Shown: positions 1 through 8,188 of the stretch, one piece after another
How the letters are laid out: each line of letters opens with the position of its first letter
Position numbering within the stretch: the stretch's first letter is position 1
Assembly: GCF_023074185.1 (NCBI RefSeq)
Contig: NZ_JADPKY010000103.1
Coordinates: forward strand, 62,001 to 126,000
Direction of reading: 5' to 3'
Length of the DNA: 64,000 nt
From: Bradyrhizobium sp. 132
GTDB lineage: Bacteria; Pseudomonadota; Alphaproteobacteria; Rhizobiales; Xanthobacteraceae
The notes under the pieces: generated by a model
The model's database searches: none
The model's input: the letters and a program-made list of their open reading frames with translations, nothing else
Told to the model about the DNA's origin: nothing
Position numbers and translations under genes: made by a program

Positions 1-1
1 C

Positions 2-634
2 GCGCTCGGTCTTGCCCTGCTCGCGGGCGCGGCAGAAGCGCAGACGGCGCCGCCGACCCGCGACGACATCGTCGCCAAGCTCAACCATTTCGAACAACCC
101 GCTGAGATCGATATCCCCGCGCTGAAGCTGCAGGTGATGGAGCGGGCCAAGGCCAGGATCAAGAACGATCCGGGTCCGGTGAACCGGCCGCTGATCGCGC
201 CGGATCTGGCCAATTTGCCGACCTTCACCGCGCAGATCCAGTTCGACGCCGACACGCCGATCATCCAGCCGGCGTCCTACCAGGCCGTCGGCCGCATTGC
301 CGACGCGCTGGTCCATGCCTCGCTGCTGCCCTACACCTTCCTGATCGTCGGCCATGTCGAATCCAACGTGAAGACGCGCGAGGCTAACGCGATCCTGAGC
401 CAGCGCCGCGCGGACGCGATCCGCGACGTGCTGGTGAACACGTTCAAGATTTCGACCAAGCGGCTGCATCCGATCGGCCTCGGCGAGGAGCAGTTTCTCG
501 ACCGGGCCAGGCCGACTTCGGCCGCCAACGGCCAGTTGCAGATCCAGACCTTTGCCAAGCTGCCGGAGGACGAGCCTGCGCGCCCGGCTGCGGCGCCTGC
601 GCCTGCGACGAAAAAGCCGGCCAGGAAGCACTGA
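2..634 (+). CDS. OmpA-family C-terminal domain protein, 5' end outside the window
   Basis: The reading frame is open from the first bases, so the start lies upstream. The first visible residues (ALGLALLAGAAEAQ) look like the end of a signal peptide with an AEA-Q cleavage site, which suggests an exported protein. The C-terminal half resembles the OmpA/MotB peptidoglycan-binding fold: a beta strand with IQFDADTPII, then a helix containing LSQRRADAIRDVLV and the following GLGEEQ segment. In the family this domain holds meso-DAP of the cell wall. The tail is rich in Ala, Pro and Lys. An internal GTG at 134 is an alternative start but would remove the signal peptide. Periplasmic or outer-membrane location is inference. 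Confidence 0.75.
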   Translation, partial: ALGLALLAGAAEAQTAPPTRDDIVAKLNHFEQPAEIDIPALKLQVMERAKARIKNDPGPVNRPLIAPDLANLPTFTAQIQFDADTPIIQPASYQAVGRIADALVHASLLPYTFLIVGHVESNVKTREANAILSQRRADAIRDVLVNTFKISTKRLHPIGLGEEQFLDRARPTSAANGQLQIQTFAKLPEDEPARPAAAPAPATKKPARKH

Positions 635-788
635 GCGCATGCGCCCCGGCGCCTGACGGAACCCTTTGAAGTGTTGCCGTTTTGTGACCTGTCTCACAGC
701 GCGACAGACCGGCTTTGCGCGACAATAACGCCGGTTTGTGCACCGCGCTATCAGGTGCTATAGGCTTTTTTCGCCCTTCCCCGACCCC

Positions 789-1325
789 ATGCTGCACGAG
801 ACCGAGATGGCCAGTTATTTTCAACGCCAACTGGCCGACTACGTCGAATATCATCGCGATCCCTGGAATTGCGCGATGCACGTGGTCGGCATCCTCCTGC
901 TCTTCACCGGCGCCGTACTGCCGCTGACCCTGGTGCACGTCCCGCTGTTCGGGATCGAGGTGAGCCTGGCCGTGATTTTTGCCCTGCCCGTGCTGGTCTA
1001 CTGGCTGATGCTGGACGCCGGGATCGGGCTCGGCATCCTCGCCTCGATGATCGTGCTGCTTTCTGTCGCAACCGCGATCGGCAATCAGGTCTCGATCGTC
1101 ATGATGTGGTCGATTTTTGCGGTGCTGATCGGGTCTGGCGTCGCATCGCAGATCGTCGGTCACAAGGTTTTTGAGGAGCGGCAGCCGTCGATGGTTGACC
1201 ACCCCGCCCATTTCTTGCTCGGACCGATGTTTGTCATGGCGAAATTATTCATTGCATTGGGCTTCCGTCGCGACCTTGCCGCGATTCTGGCGCCTCTTCC
1301 GACCAATTCCCTTTCAACCCGATAG
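789..1325 (+). CDS. DUF962/Mpo1-like integral membrane protein
   Basis: About 178 residues with an N-terminal soluble stretch (YFQRQLADYVEYHRDPWN), a conserved His/Asn/His pattern (YHRDPWNCAMH) and four hydrophobic segments. A second His motif, DHPAHFLLGP, lies near the C-terminus. This is the layout of the DUF962 family, whose yeast member Mpo1 is an iron-dependent dioxygenase acting on 2-hydroxy fatty acids. The bacterial substrate is unknown. I chose ATG 789; ATG 807 is equally possible because neither has a strong ribosome site. The upstream 150 bases show no clear gene. Confidence 0.7.
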   Translation: MLHETEMASYFQRQLADYVEYHRDPWNCAMHVVGILLLFTGAVLPLTLVHVPLFGIEVSLAVIFALPVLVYWLMLDAGIGLGILASMIVLLSVATAIGNQVSIVMMWSIFAVLIGSGVASQIVGHKVFEERQPSMVDHPAHFLLGPMFVMAKLFIALGFRRDLAAILAPLPTNSLSTR

Positions 1326-1354
1326 TTCTAGACGCGAAACAAGCAAACCTCTGC

Positions 1355-2386
1355 ATGGCTCTCGTACTGGTTACCGGTGGCAGCGGCTTCATCGGACATC
1401 ATCTCGTAGAAGTGCTCCGCGCCCGTGGGCAGCGGGTGCGTGTTCTCGATGTGCGTGCGCCGGCGACGGCGAATGCCGACGTTGAATATGCCCATGGCTC
1501 GGTGCTGGACGGCGCCGCGGTCGATGCAGCGATCATGGGCGTCGATCAGGTCTATCACCTCGCCGGCCTGCCCGGCATGTGGGTCGCCGACAAGCAGGCC
1601 TTTCACGACGTCAATTGCCGCGGCACAGAGATCGTGCTCGCGGCGGCGATGAAGCGCGGCGTCTCCCGCTTCCTGCACTGCTCGACGGAATCGATCCTGT
1701 TCCCGTATTCTGACCTGGGCGGTGTTCCCGCCGAAGAAGCGCTGCAGCCGGCTGATGCGATGCCGGGCGCCTACACGCGGTCGAAATCGCTGGCCGAGCA
1801 TTGCGCCGCGAAGGCCGCGGCTGAAGGTTTTCCGCTGGTGATCGGCACGCCGACCATGCCGATCGGTGCCGCCGACCACAATCTGACGCCGCCGACCGCG
1901 ATGCTGTGGTACTTCCTCCAGAAGAAGGTGCAGCCGCACCTCAACTTCCTGGTCAATCTCGTCGACGTCCGCGACGTGGCCATGGGCCTCGTGCTGACCA
2001 TGGAACGCGGCCGCATCGGCCAGCGCTACATCCTCGGCGGCGATTGCGTTCCGCTCGGCCAGATCCTGCGAATGATGTCCACGATGAGGGGCCGCCGGCA
2101 GTTCCCGGTCGTCGTTCCCGGCAAGATTGCCGAGCTCTCCGCGATCATGCTCGAATATCTATCCGATCACGTCACGCGCCGGCCGCCCAACGGCACCGCC
2201 GAGGGCGTGCGCATCGCGCTCGCCGCGAGCGACCTCTCGATCGACAAGGCGCGCACCGAGCTCGGCTACTCGCCGCGCCCGGTCGAACCGGTCCTGCGCG
2301 AAACCATCACCCATCTTCTCGCCCGCGGCGGCGCGCTTGCCTCCAGCGCCATCGAGCATCACGCGCTCTCCTCGCGCGCCAGCTGA
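1355..2386 (+). CDS. NAD-dependent epimerase/dehydratase (extended SDR)
   Basis: 343 residues. The N-terminal Rossmann motif GGSGFIG (residues 8-14) and the catalytic Ser (STES, near 112) with YTRSK near residue 143 mark an extended short-chain dehydrogenase/reductase. Such enzymes epimerise or dehydrate NDP-sugars or reduce beta-hydroxy ketones (3-beta-HSD-like). The fold resembles hopanoid-associated HpnA-type epimerases, but no hopanoid gene is adjacent, so I do not assign that name. The following methyltransferase gene starts 29 bases downstream on the same strand, so the two may be cotranscribed. Substrate unknown. Confidence 0.85.
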   Translation: MALVLVTGGSGFIGHHLVEVLRARGQRVRVLDVRAPATANADVEYAHGSVLDGAAVDAAIMGVDQVYHLAGLPGMWVADKQAFHDVNCRGTEIVLAAAMKRGVSRFLHCSTESILFPYSDLGGVPAEEALQPADAMPGAYTRSKSLAEHCAAKAAAEGFPLVIGTPTMPIGAADHNLTPPTAMLWYFLQKKVQPHLNFLVNLVDVRDVAMGLVLTMERGRIGQRYILGGDCVPLGQILRMMSTMRGRRQFPVVVPGKIAELSAIMLEYLSDHVTRRPPNGTAEGVRIALAASDLSIDKARTELGYSPRPVEPVLRETITHLLARGGALASSAIEHHALSSRAS

Positions 2387-2415
2387 GCTGCCGCCAACCC
2401 AAAGAACCTTTCCGC

Positions 2416-3042
2416 ATGTCCTTCGATTTCAGCAAGCTTCTCTCTGTCGCCTGGGGTGGTTGGACCACGACCTGGCCGACGCAACTGCTCGCCCTGATCT
2501 GGCTCGCCTGGCTCGCAAGCTGGGTCGGCGCCTCGTTCTGGCAAGGCCGCACCCAGAAGCAGGTGATGACGCTGGAGTCCGGGCGCTATCGCATCCCGAT
2601 CCTGGTCGGCGGCATCCTGTTCACGCCGTGGACCGCGGAAGTGCTCGGTGAGAAGCCGCTCTGGGTGTTCAGCAATACCGCTGTCTACATCACGGCCCTG
2701 ATCGTGCTGGCCGGTATCTCCTTCACCTGGTGGGGACGGCTGCATCTCGGACAATTTTGGTCCAACACCATCACTCACAAGCAAGACCACCGCGTCATCG
2801 ACACCGGCCCGTACGGCATCGTGCGCCATCCGATCTACACCGGCCTGATCCTCGGCATGCTGGTAACCGGCATCGCGGTCGGCACGGTGACTGCGATGCT
2901 CGGCGCGATCCTGATCTCGCTCGGCATGTGGCAGAAGGGCCGGATGGAAGAGGTGTTCCTGTCCAAGGAGCTCGGCGAAGACGCCTACGGCGCCTATTGC
3001 CGCCGCGTGCCGATGATCATCCCGTTCCTGGCGCCGCGGTGA
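2416..3042 (+). CDS. Isoprenylcysteine carboxyl methyltransferase-family membrane protein
   Basis: 208 residues with several hydrophobic segments and the family's C-terminal signature: DTGPYGIVRHPIYTG (about residues 131-145), followed by a hydrophobic helix and a charged EEVFLSKELGEDAYGAYCRRV segment. In ICMT-like enzymes this part binds S-adenosylmethionine at the membrane face. Bacterial members mostly have unknown acceptors, and some act on small lipophilic amines or phenols. The gene follows the SDR gene closely, which hints at a shared lipid or isoprenoid substrate, but this is only inference. Confidence 0.8.
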   Translation: MSFDFSKLLSVAWGGWTTTWPTQLLALIWLAWLASWVGASFWQGRTQKQVMTLESGRYRIPILVGGILFTPWTAEVLGEKPLWVFSNTAVYITALIVLAGISFTWWGRLHLGQFWSNTITHKQDHRVIDTGPYGIVRHPIYTGLILGMLVTGIAVGTVTAMLGAILISLGMWQKGRMEEVFLSKELGEDAYGAYCRRVPMIIPFLAPR

Positions 3043-3050
3043 AATTCAGT

Positions 3051-3192
3051 CTCGTGTCCCGGACGCGTTGCAATGCTCTTGCGTTGCGACGCAGAGCCGG
3101 GACCCAGATGGCGAGGCATGCACTGTCGTAAGATGGGCCCTGGCTCAGCAGCGCACCGCGGAAGGCGCGCTGCGTTGCGTCCGGGGCACGAG
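3051..3192. repeat. Intergenic palindromic repeat, CCGGGAC family
   Basis: The ends are near-perfect inverted copies: CTCGTGTCCCGGAC at 3051 and GTCCGGGGCACGAG ending at 3192. The inside also has paired GAGCCGGGACCC and GGGCCCTGGCTC blocks. A shorter relative lies at 34413-34468. Such elements are common between genes in Bradyrhizobium genomes as I know them. It is non-coding. Confidence 0.7.
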
Positions 3193-3274
3193 CGCACAGC
3201 CCGACGCGCTAAGGAACCGCCTCTCCACTCGTCCGTTAGCCCTCGACACCTGCACTGACCGCAGAGCATCGAGC

Positions 3275-3484
3275 ATGTCCGACGCCTACGATTATTTTCG
3301 CGAGCACGCGATCGCTGCCGTCCGCAAGGCGCGGGCACTGCCGCCCGGGCAGTCGAAGCAGAAGCAGCGCACGGTGGCGCGAGTCTATCAGCTCCTGTCC
3401 AAAGAGGCTGCGCTCGCGCCGACCATCCATCATCTGGATGATTTTCGCGCTGCGCGCGGGCGGGAGCGGCAGATCGGCCGCTGA
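3275..3484 (+). CDS. Small hypothetical protein, 69 aa
   Basis: ATG at 3275 gives a 69-residue, basic, mostly helical protein starting MSDAYDYFREHAIAAVRKA, with a KQKQRTVARVYQLLSKEA segment and a C-terminal HHLDDFRAARGRERQIGR. No signal peptide, membrane segment or cofactor motif is seen. The alternating charged and hydrophobic pattern looks like a real protein rather than a shadow frame, and nothing else overlaps it. I recall similar unnamed proteins in bradyrhizobia. Function unknown. Confidence 0.6.
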   Translation: MSDAYDYFREHAIAAVRKARALPPGQSKQKQRTVARVYQLLSKEAALAPTIHHLDDFRAARGRERQIGR

Positions 3485-3626
3485 TCTCCGGGCACAGCCC
3501 GTCGGCGGTCGTCCCATGCAAATTCGAACGGCTGCCATTCCACGGGAATAGAGCCCGACGGCGTGCCACACAGGTTGACGTCTGCCCCGTCAGCCAGTTG
3601 GATGCGCGCGCAAACAGGGGCTTCTC

Positions 3627-4931
3627 ATGACTTTTTCCAGCATCTTTGCGCAGTTCGTTGCGCTCCTCGGTGGCATCGCGCTGCAATGGCGGAAGCTGTC
3701 GGGCACCGTGCCCGCGCCGGCCTGGGGTCAGTCGCCCGCCATTCCCCAAGCAAAGCCGCAAGGCGCCATCCCGACATTGAAGATGCCGACGGCGCGCGGC
3801 TGGAGCGAGGGACAGAAGCCGACGGTCGCTCCCGGGCTCAAGGTCAATGCGTTCGCGACCGGCCTCGACCATCCGCGCTGGATCGAAGTGCTGCCCAATG
3901 GCGACGTGCTGATTGCGGAAGCGACGCAGATCGCGGGCGCGCCGAGGTCGGTGTTTCATTACGCGATGCAGGCGACGATGCGGCGCGCCGCCGCGCTCGG
4001 CGTCAGCGCCAACCGCATCACGCTGCTGCGCGACAAGGACGGCGACGGCGTCGCGGATTATCGCGGCGCGTTCATGGAGAACCTCAGCCAGCCGTTCGGC
4101 ATGGCGCTGGTCGGCGACACCTTCTATGTCGGCAACACCGATGGCGTGATGGCCTTCCCGTACGTGGCGAACGCCGACCGCATCACCGCGCCGGGCAAGC
4201 GCCTCACCACATTCAAGCCGAACGGCCACTGGACGCGCAGCCTGCTGGCAAGCCCCGACGGCAAGAAGCTTTATGCCGGCGTCGGCTCGCTCAGCAACAT
4301 CGCCGAGATGGGCATGGAGGTCGAGCAAGGCCGCGCCGGGGTCTACGAGCTCGATCTCGTCGCCGGGACGCACCGCATCTTCGGTGCCGGCCTGCGCAAT
4401 CCGGTCGGATTGGCCTGGGAGCCAAACACGAACGTGCTCTGGACCGTCGTCAACGAGCGCGACGGCCTCGGCGACGAGACGCCGCCGGACTATCTGACCT
4501 CGGTGCGCGACGGCGGCTTCTACGGCTGGCCCTATTGCTACTGGGGCAAGACGGTGGACGATCGCGTGCCGCAGGATCCGACGCTGGTCGCCAAGGCGCT
4601 CACGCCGGACTATGCGCTCGGCGGACACACCGCTTCGCTCGGCCTGTGCTGGATGCCGGCGGGTACACTGCCCGGCTTCCCGGACGGCATGGCGATCGGC
4701 CAGCACGGCTCGTGGAATCGCAGCAAGCTGTCCGGCTACAAACTGGTGTTCATCCCGTTCGAGAACGGAAAGCCCTCCGGTCCCGGTCGCGACATCCTGT
4801 CGGGCTTCCTGGCCCCGGACGAGAAGGAATCCTACGGCCGCCCGGTTGGCGTCGTGATTGGCCCCGATAAGAAGTCGCTGCTGATGGCCGACGACGTCGG
4901 CAACGTGATCTGGCGCGTGACGGGCGCGTGA
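3627..4931 (+). CDS. PQQ-dependent sugar dehydrogenase (sorbosone dehydrogenase family)
   Basis: 434 residues with an N-terminal hydrophobic stretch, probably a signal peptide or anchor, and a six-bladed propeller fold typical of soluble glucose/L-sorbosone dehydrogenases. Blade motifs seen include GLDHPRWIEVLPNGDVLIAE (about 77-96), the calcium-like DKDGDGVADY, the conserved GLRNPVGLAW and the C-terminal LLMADDVGNVIWRV. Family members oxidise sugars or aldoses in the periplasm with PQQ. No PQQ genes are in the window. It converges on the aspartate dehydrogenase gene with a 3-base gap. The precise substrate cannot be told. Confidence 0.85.
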   Translation: MTFSSIFAQFVALLGGIALQWRKLSGTVPAPAWGQSPAIPQAKPQGAIPTLKMPTARGWSEGQKPTVAPGLKVNAFATGLDHPRWIEVLPNGDVLIAEATQIAGAPRSVFHYAMQATMRRAAALGVSANRITLLRDKDGDGVADYRGAFMENLSQPFGMALVGDTFYVGNTDGVMAFPYVANADRITAPGKRLTTFKPNGHWTRSLLASPDGKKLYAGVGSLSNIAEMGMEVEQGRAGVYELDLVAGTHRIFGAGLRNPVGLAWEPNTNVLWTVVNERDGLGDETPPDYLTSVRDGGFYGWPYCYWGKTVDDRVPQDPTLVAKALTPDYALGGHTASLGLCWMPAGTLPGFPDGMAIGQHGSWNRSKLSGYKLVFIPFENGKPSGPGRDILSGFLAPDEKESYGRPVGVVIGPDKKSLLMADDVGNVIWRVTGA

Positions 4932-4934
4932 AGG

Positions 4935-5759
4935 TTACGTTCCGACGCAGAGCGTGGCGCGCTGCTTGCGGAGCAGCGCGATCACGGACAGCGCCGTGAT
5001 CAGGCCGGTCTTGGGATTCTCGGACGGGATGTTCTCGATCGACATCGAGAACCGCGCCGAATCCGCCTCGACCTCGAGGCGGTGAACATTGCGTGTCACG
5101 GTCGGGTCGGCCCAGATCTGCACCAAGGTGCGGTCCGGCCCGACGCCCGCGAGCGACAGCGCGACCGCGACGTTGAGATTGGCCGGAAAACCCTTTGCAG
5201 CCTCGCGCGCGGAGCCTTCGAACAGCTTGAGCGGCTCGCGCAGATTGTCGATATCGATATTGTTCTCGACGATGAACGGCGCGCCCCGCAAGCCGTCGAT
5301 CGGCTTGCGCGTCACCATCTTCACCGAATGAATGGTGCCGATGGCGGCGGCGTTGACGGCGTCGAGTCCGATCAGCGCGCCGGTAGGCACCAGGATGCGG
5401 CCGCCATTGGCGCGGGCGAGATCGACAAGATCGAAATTGTCGAGCAGCCCACCGACGCTGACGACGACCGCGGCCTTGCCGCGCTTCACCGCGGGCTCGA
5501 CGATCGCGCGCAACTGGCTGCTCGGCGCACACTCCACCACAATATCGGCGGCGTCCCCGAGTTGGTCGATCGGCATGATTTGCGGCGGATGACGCAGGCC
5601 GGAGAGGAATGTCTGATGCTTTGCGGGATCGCGCACCGCCACGGCAGAGAGAGTCAGGCCCTCGATGCCCTGATCGAGCGCGGTTGCGATCTTGGTGCCG
5701 ATCGAGCCGAGCCCTGCGATGGCAACCCGCAATTCGTCCGAAGCTCGCCGTTCAGTCAT
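4935..5759 (-). CDS. nadX: L-aspartate dehydrogenase
   Basis: 274 residues with a Rossmann motif GLGSIG at residues 16-21, the aspartate dehydrogenase core (VVECAPSSQLR, SVGGLLDN, PTGALIGLDAVNAAAIG) and a NVHRLEVEADSARF segment carrying the likely catalytic His. The enzyme converts L-aspartate to iminoaspartate with NAD(P) and can feed NAD synthesis. I chose ATG 5759 over ATG 5789 because GAGAGGG lies about eight bases upstream. The gene follows the LysR gene on the same strand 36 bases downstream, so it is probably cotranscribed. No other NAD-biosynthesis gene is near, so a catabolic role with the tartrate genes is possible. Confidence 0.85.
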   Translation of the reverse strand: MTERRASDELRVAIAGLGSIGTKIATALDQGIEGLTLSAVAVRDPAKHQTFLSGLRHPPQIMPIDQLGDAADIVVECAPSSQLRAIVEPAVKRGKAAVVVSVGGLLDNFDLVDLARANGGRILVPTGALIGLDAVNAAAIGTIHSVKMVTRKPIDGLRGAPFIVENNIDIDNLREPLKLFEGSAREAAKGFPANLNVAVALSLAGVGPDRTLVQIWADPTVTRNVHRLEVEADSARFSMSIENIPSENPKTGLITALSVIALLRKQRATLCVGT

Positions 5760-5795
5760 CGCATCCACCCTCTCGCCAGCCGATGTCATAGCCGC

Positions 5796-6713
5796 TCAGG
5801 CGTCGCGCGCATAGCTGCGCAGGCGCGTCTCGAGCACCGACAGCATCGCGTCGCGGGCCGGGTCGCGCGAGCCGCGCAGCCATACGGCAGCGAGCGGCAG
5901 CCGGCCGACGGGACCGATCTGCTTGGGCCGCAGCGGCACGAAGCGCACGCCTGATACCGCCATCCGCGTAGTCCAGCGCGGCACGATCGCAACCCCGAGC
6001 TTCGTTGCGACGAGATTGATGATGGTCTGCTTCTCGTCGGCGACCTGCACGATGCGCGGCGTCAATCCGGCCTGCTCGAACAGTTTTATCGTGAGGTCGT
6101 GGCTGTGCGGCCGCGAGCGGCGATCCGGCACCAGCATCGCCTCGTCGGCGATCTGGGACAGCGTGATCGCCTTGCGTTCGGCGAGCGCGTGGCGCTGCGG
6201 GAACGCCACGATGGCTGTCTCCTGCAGGAGATCGCGGAATTCGAGCCGCTTGTCCCGCTGATGGGGGGGACGCACGAAGGCGAGATCGAGCGCGCCGGTC
6301 AAAATCTTCGGCAGCAGCCGCACCGTCTTGTCCTCGAGAAGCTGCACCGCGACCTCCGGATGCTTTCCGCGAAAATCGCGGAGTAACGCCGGCAGAAGTC
6401 CTGCTGCGGCACTGTCGATGGCACCGACCCGGAGTTTTCGAGCAGCCCCCGCGCGCGAGCGATTGCGCAGATTGCTCTCGACCGCCTCGACGCGGGCGAG
6501 GATGGCACGCGCATCGCGCAGCAGAGTCGCGCCATCTTCCGTCAGCGACACCGCACGCGTCGTCCGCGCGAACAGCCGCGTGCCCAGATCCTCCTCAAGC
6601 AGCCTGATCTGGCGGCCGAGCGCGGAAGGCAGCATCTGGAGATGCTGCGCCGCGCGGCCGAAATGCAACTGCTCGGCCGCCGCCACGAAGCATCGAAGCT
6701 GATGCAATTCCAT
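5796..6713 (-). CDS. LysR-family transcriptional regulator
   Basis: 305 residues. The N-terminal helix-turn-helix (MELHQLRCFVAAAEQLHFG to about residue 60, including LPSALGRQIRLLEEDLGTRLF) is followed by a two-lobed effector domain (about 90-300). It is divergent from the MFS/tartrate dehydrogenase pair and upstream of nadX. The intergenic region holds a TTATA-N11-TATAA palindrome, the usual LysR binding shape, so it probably controls both sides. The effector is unknown; tartrate, malate or aspartate are reasonable guesses from the neighbours. Confidence 0.92.
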   Translation of the reverse strand: MELHQLRCFVAAAEQLHFGRAAQHLQMLPSALGRQIRLLEEDLGTRLFARTTRAVSLTEDGATLLRDARAILARVEAVESNLRNRSRAGAARKLRVGAIDSAAAGLLPALLRDFRGKHPEVAVQLLEDKTVRLLPKILTGALDLAFVRPPHQRDKRLEFRDLLQETAIVAFPQRHALAERKAITLSQIADEAMLVPDRRSRPHSHDLTIKLFEQAGLTPRIVQVADEKQTIINLVATKLGVAIVPRWTTRMAVSGVRFVPLRPKQIGPVGRLPLAAVWLRGSRDPARDAMLSVLETRLRSYARDA

Positions 6714-6746
6714 TCCCTATCCTCTCGTCCCGCTCCCCCGAGACGA

Positions 6747-6767
6747 TTATATCATTTTTTTGTATAA
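6747..6767. promoter_or_regulatory. Probable LysR operator, TTATA-N11-TATAA
   Basis: A perfect 5-base inverted repeat (TTATA at 6747-6751, TATAA at 6763-6767) with an 11-base AT-rich spacer. It lies 34 bases upstream of the LysR start and about 100 bases upstream of the MFS gene. The T-N11-A geometry fits LysR sites, and it is the most AT-rich stretch of the region. Confidence 0.65.
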
Positions 6768-6869
6768 ACCAGCGCCAATTGAGTCCCGGGCCTTCCTCCG
6801 CCTAGGCTCCTTGTCGGCATGGACCACCGGGTCTGCCGATAACGAGAAAAACGGGACAGGGAGGCTGGG

Positions 6870-8168
6870 ATGGCGAGCGAGATTCAGACGCGCGTGCTGC
6901 GCAAGATCACATGGCGCATCGTTCCGTTCATCATGCTGCTCTACTTCGTGGCCTTCATCGACCGCGTCAATATCGGCTTCGCTTCGCTGACGATGAACAA
7001 GGACATCGGCCTGTCGCCGACCGTCTACGGTTTTGGCGCCGGCATCTTCTTCTGGGGCTACTTCCTGTTCGAGGTGCCCTCCAACATCATCCTGCACAAG
7101 GTCGGTGCGCGGATCTGGATCGCGCGGGTGATGATCACCTGGGGCATCGTCTCGGCCGCGATGGCCTTCGTGCAGGGCCCGACCAGCTTCTATGTGCTTC
7201 GCTTCCTGCTCGGCGTCGCCGAGGCCGGGTTCTTTCCCGGCATCATCCTCTATCTCTCCTACTGGTTCCCAGCGCGCCAGCGTGCCGCGGTGACCGCGCT
7301 GTTCATGGCGGCGGCGCCGCTCTCGACCGTGCTGGGCTCGCCAGTCTCCGGCGCGCTCCTGGAGATGGACGGAATGCTCGGCTTCAAGGGCTGGCAATGG
7401 CTGTTCGTGCTGGAAGCGTTTCCGGCCGTGCTGCTCGGCTTCGTCGTGCTGGCATTCCTCACCGACCGCCCGGAGAAAGCCAAATGGCTCGCGGATGACG
7501 AGCGGCGCTGGCTGGTCGAGACCATGAACGTAGAGAGCACCAGCAAGGCTGCGACCTCGAAGCATAGCATCTGGCGCGGGCTCGCCGATCCGCGCGTGCT
7601 GGCGCTGGCGCTGATCTATTTCGGCACTTCGGCCGGCCTCTACACGCTCGGCGTCTGGGCGCCGCAGATCATCAAGCAGTTCGGCCTGTCCACGCTCCAG
7701 GTCGGGTTCCTCAATGCGTTGCCGGCGAGCGCCGCCGTCGTCGCCATGGTGCTGTGGGCGCGGCATTCGGACCGCACGGGCGAACGCACCTGGCACGTCG
7801 TGCTGGCCTGCCTGCTCGCGGCCGCGGGGCTTGCGTTTGCCGGACTTGCGACCGGCGTCGTGACCGTGCTGGTCGCGCTGACACTCGTCAATATCGGCAT
7901 CTCCTCGGCAAAACCGCCGCTCTGGAGCATGCCGACGCTGTTCCTGTCGGGCCCTGCGGCCGCAGCCGGCATCGCCACGATCAACTCGATCGGCAATCTC
8001 GGCGGCTTCGTCGGTCCCGCCATGATCGGGTGGATCAAGGAGCAAACCGGCAGCTTCGTTGGCGGGCTCCACTTCGTCGCCGGCCTGCTCGTTCTCTCCG
8101 CGGTCCTGACCCTGCTATTGTCGCGCGTGAAGACCGCGCCCGTCGAACCCGTCACACAATCCCATTGA
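6870..8168 (+). CDS. MFS transporter, anion:cation symporter-like (organic acid uptake)
   Basis: 432 residues with twelve predicted membrane helices. Its N-terminal region (FIDRVNIGFASLTMNKDIGLSP is split here by its first helices) and GVAEAGFFPGIILYLSYWFP are typical of the ACS family, which takes up tartrate, phthalate, glucarate and similar acids. A strong ribosome site, GGGAGG, precedes ATG 6870. The next gene, a tartrate dehydrogenase-like enzyme, starts 20 bases downstream, so this is most simply the importer of its substrate. Substrate assignment is by context. Confidence 0.88.
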   Translation: MASEIQTRVLRKITWRIVPFIMLLYFVAFIDRVNIGFASLTMNKDIGLSPTVYGFGAGIFFWGYFLFEVPSNIILHKVGARIWIARVMITWGIVSAAMAFVQGPTSFYVLRFLLGVAEAGFFPGIILYLSYWFPARQRAAVTALFMAAAPLSTVLGSPVSGALLEMDGMLGFKGWQWLFVLEAFPAVLLGFVVLAFLTDRPEKAKWLADDERRWLVETMNVESTSKAATSKHSIWRGLADPRVLALALIYFGTSAGLYTLGVWAPQIIKQFGLSTLQVGFLNALPASAAVVAMVLWARHSDRTGERTWHVVLACLLAAAGLAFAGLATGVVTVLVALTLVNIGISSAKPPLWSMPTLFLSGPAAAAGIATINSIGNLGGFVGPAMIGWIKEQTGSFVGGLHFVAGLLVLSAVLTLLLSRVKTAPVEPVTQSH

Positions 8169-8188
8169 TATCTGAAACGGAGCACCCC

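Noticed and set aside
444-1211. Long minus-strand frame (255 aa) opposite the DUF962 gene
   Set aside because: It overlaps two good plus-strand genes and has His/Gln/Arg-rich shadow composition with no domain.
2994-4706. 570-aa minus-strand frame opposite the sugar dehydrogenase
   Set aside because: A high-GC shadow frame; the plus-strand gene has clear propeller motifs and the repeat at 3051 is inside it.
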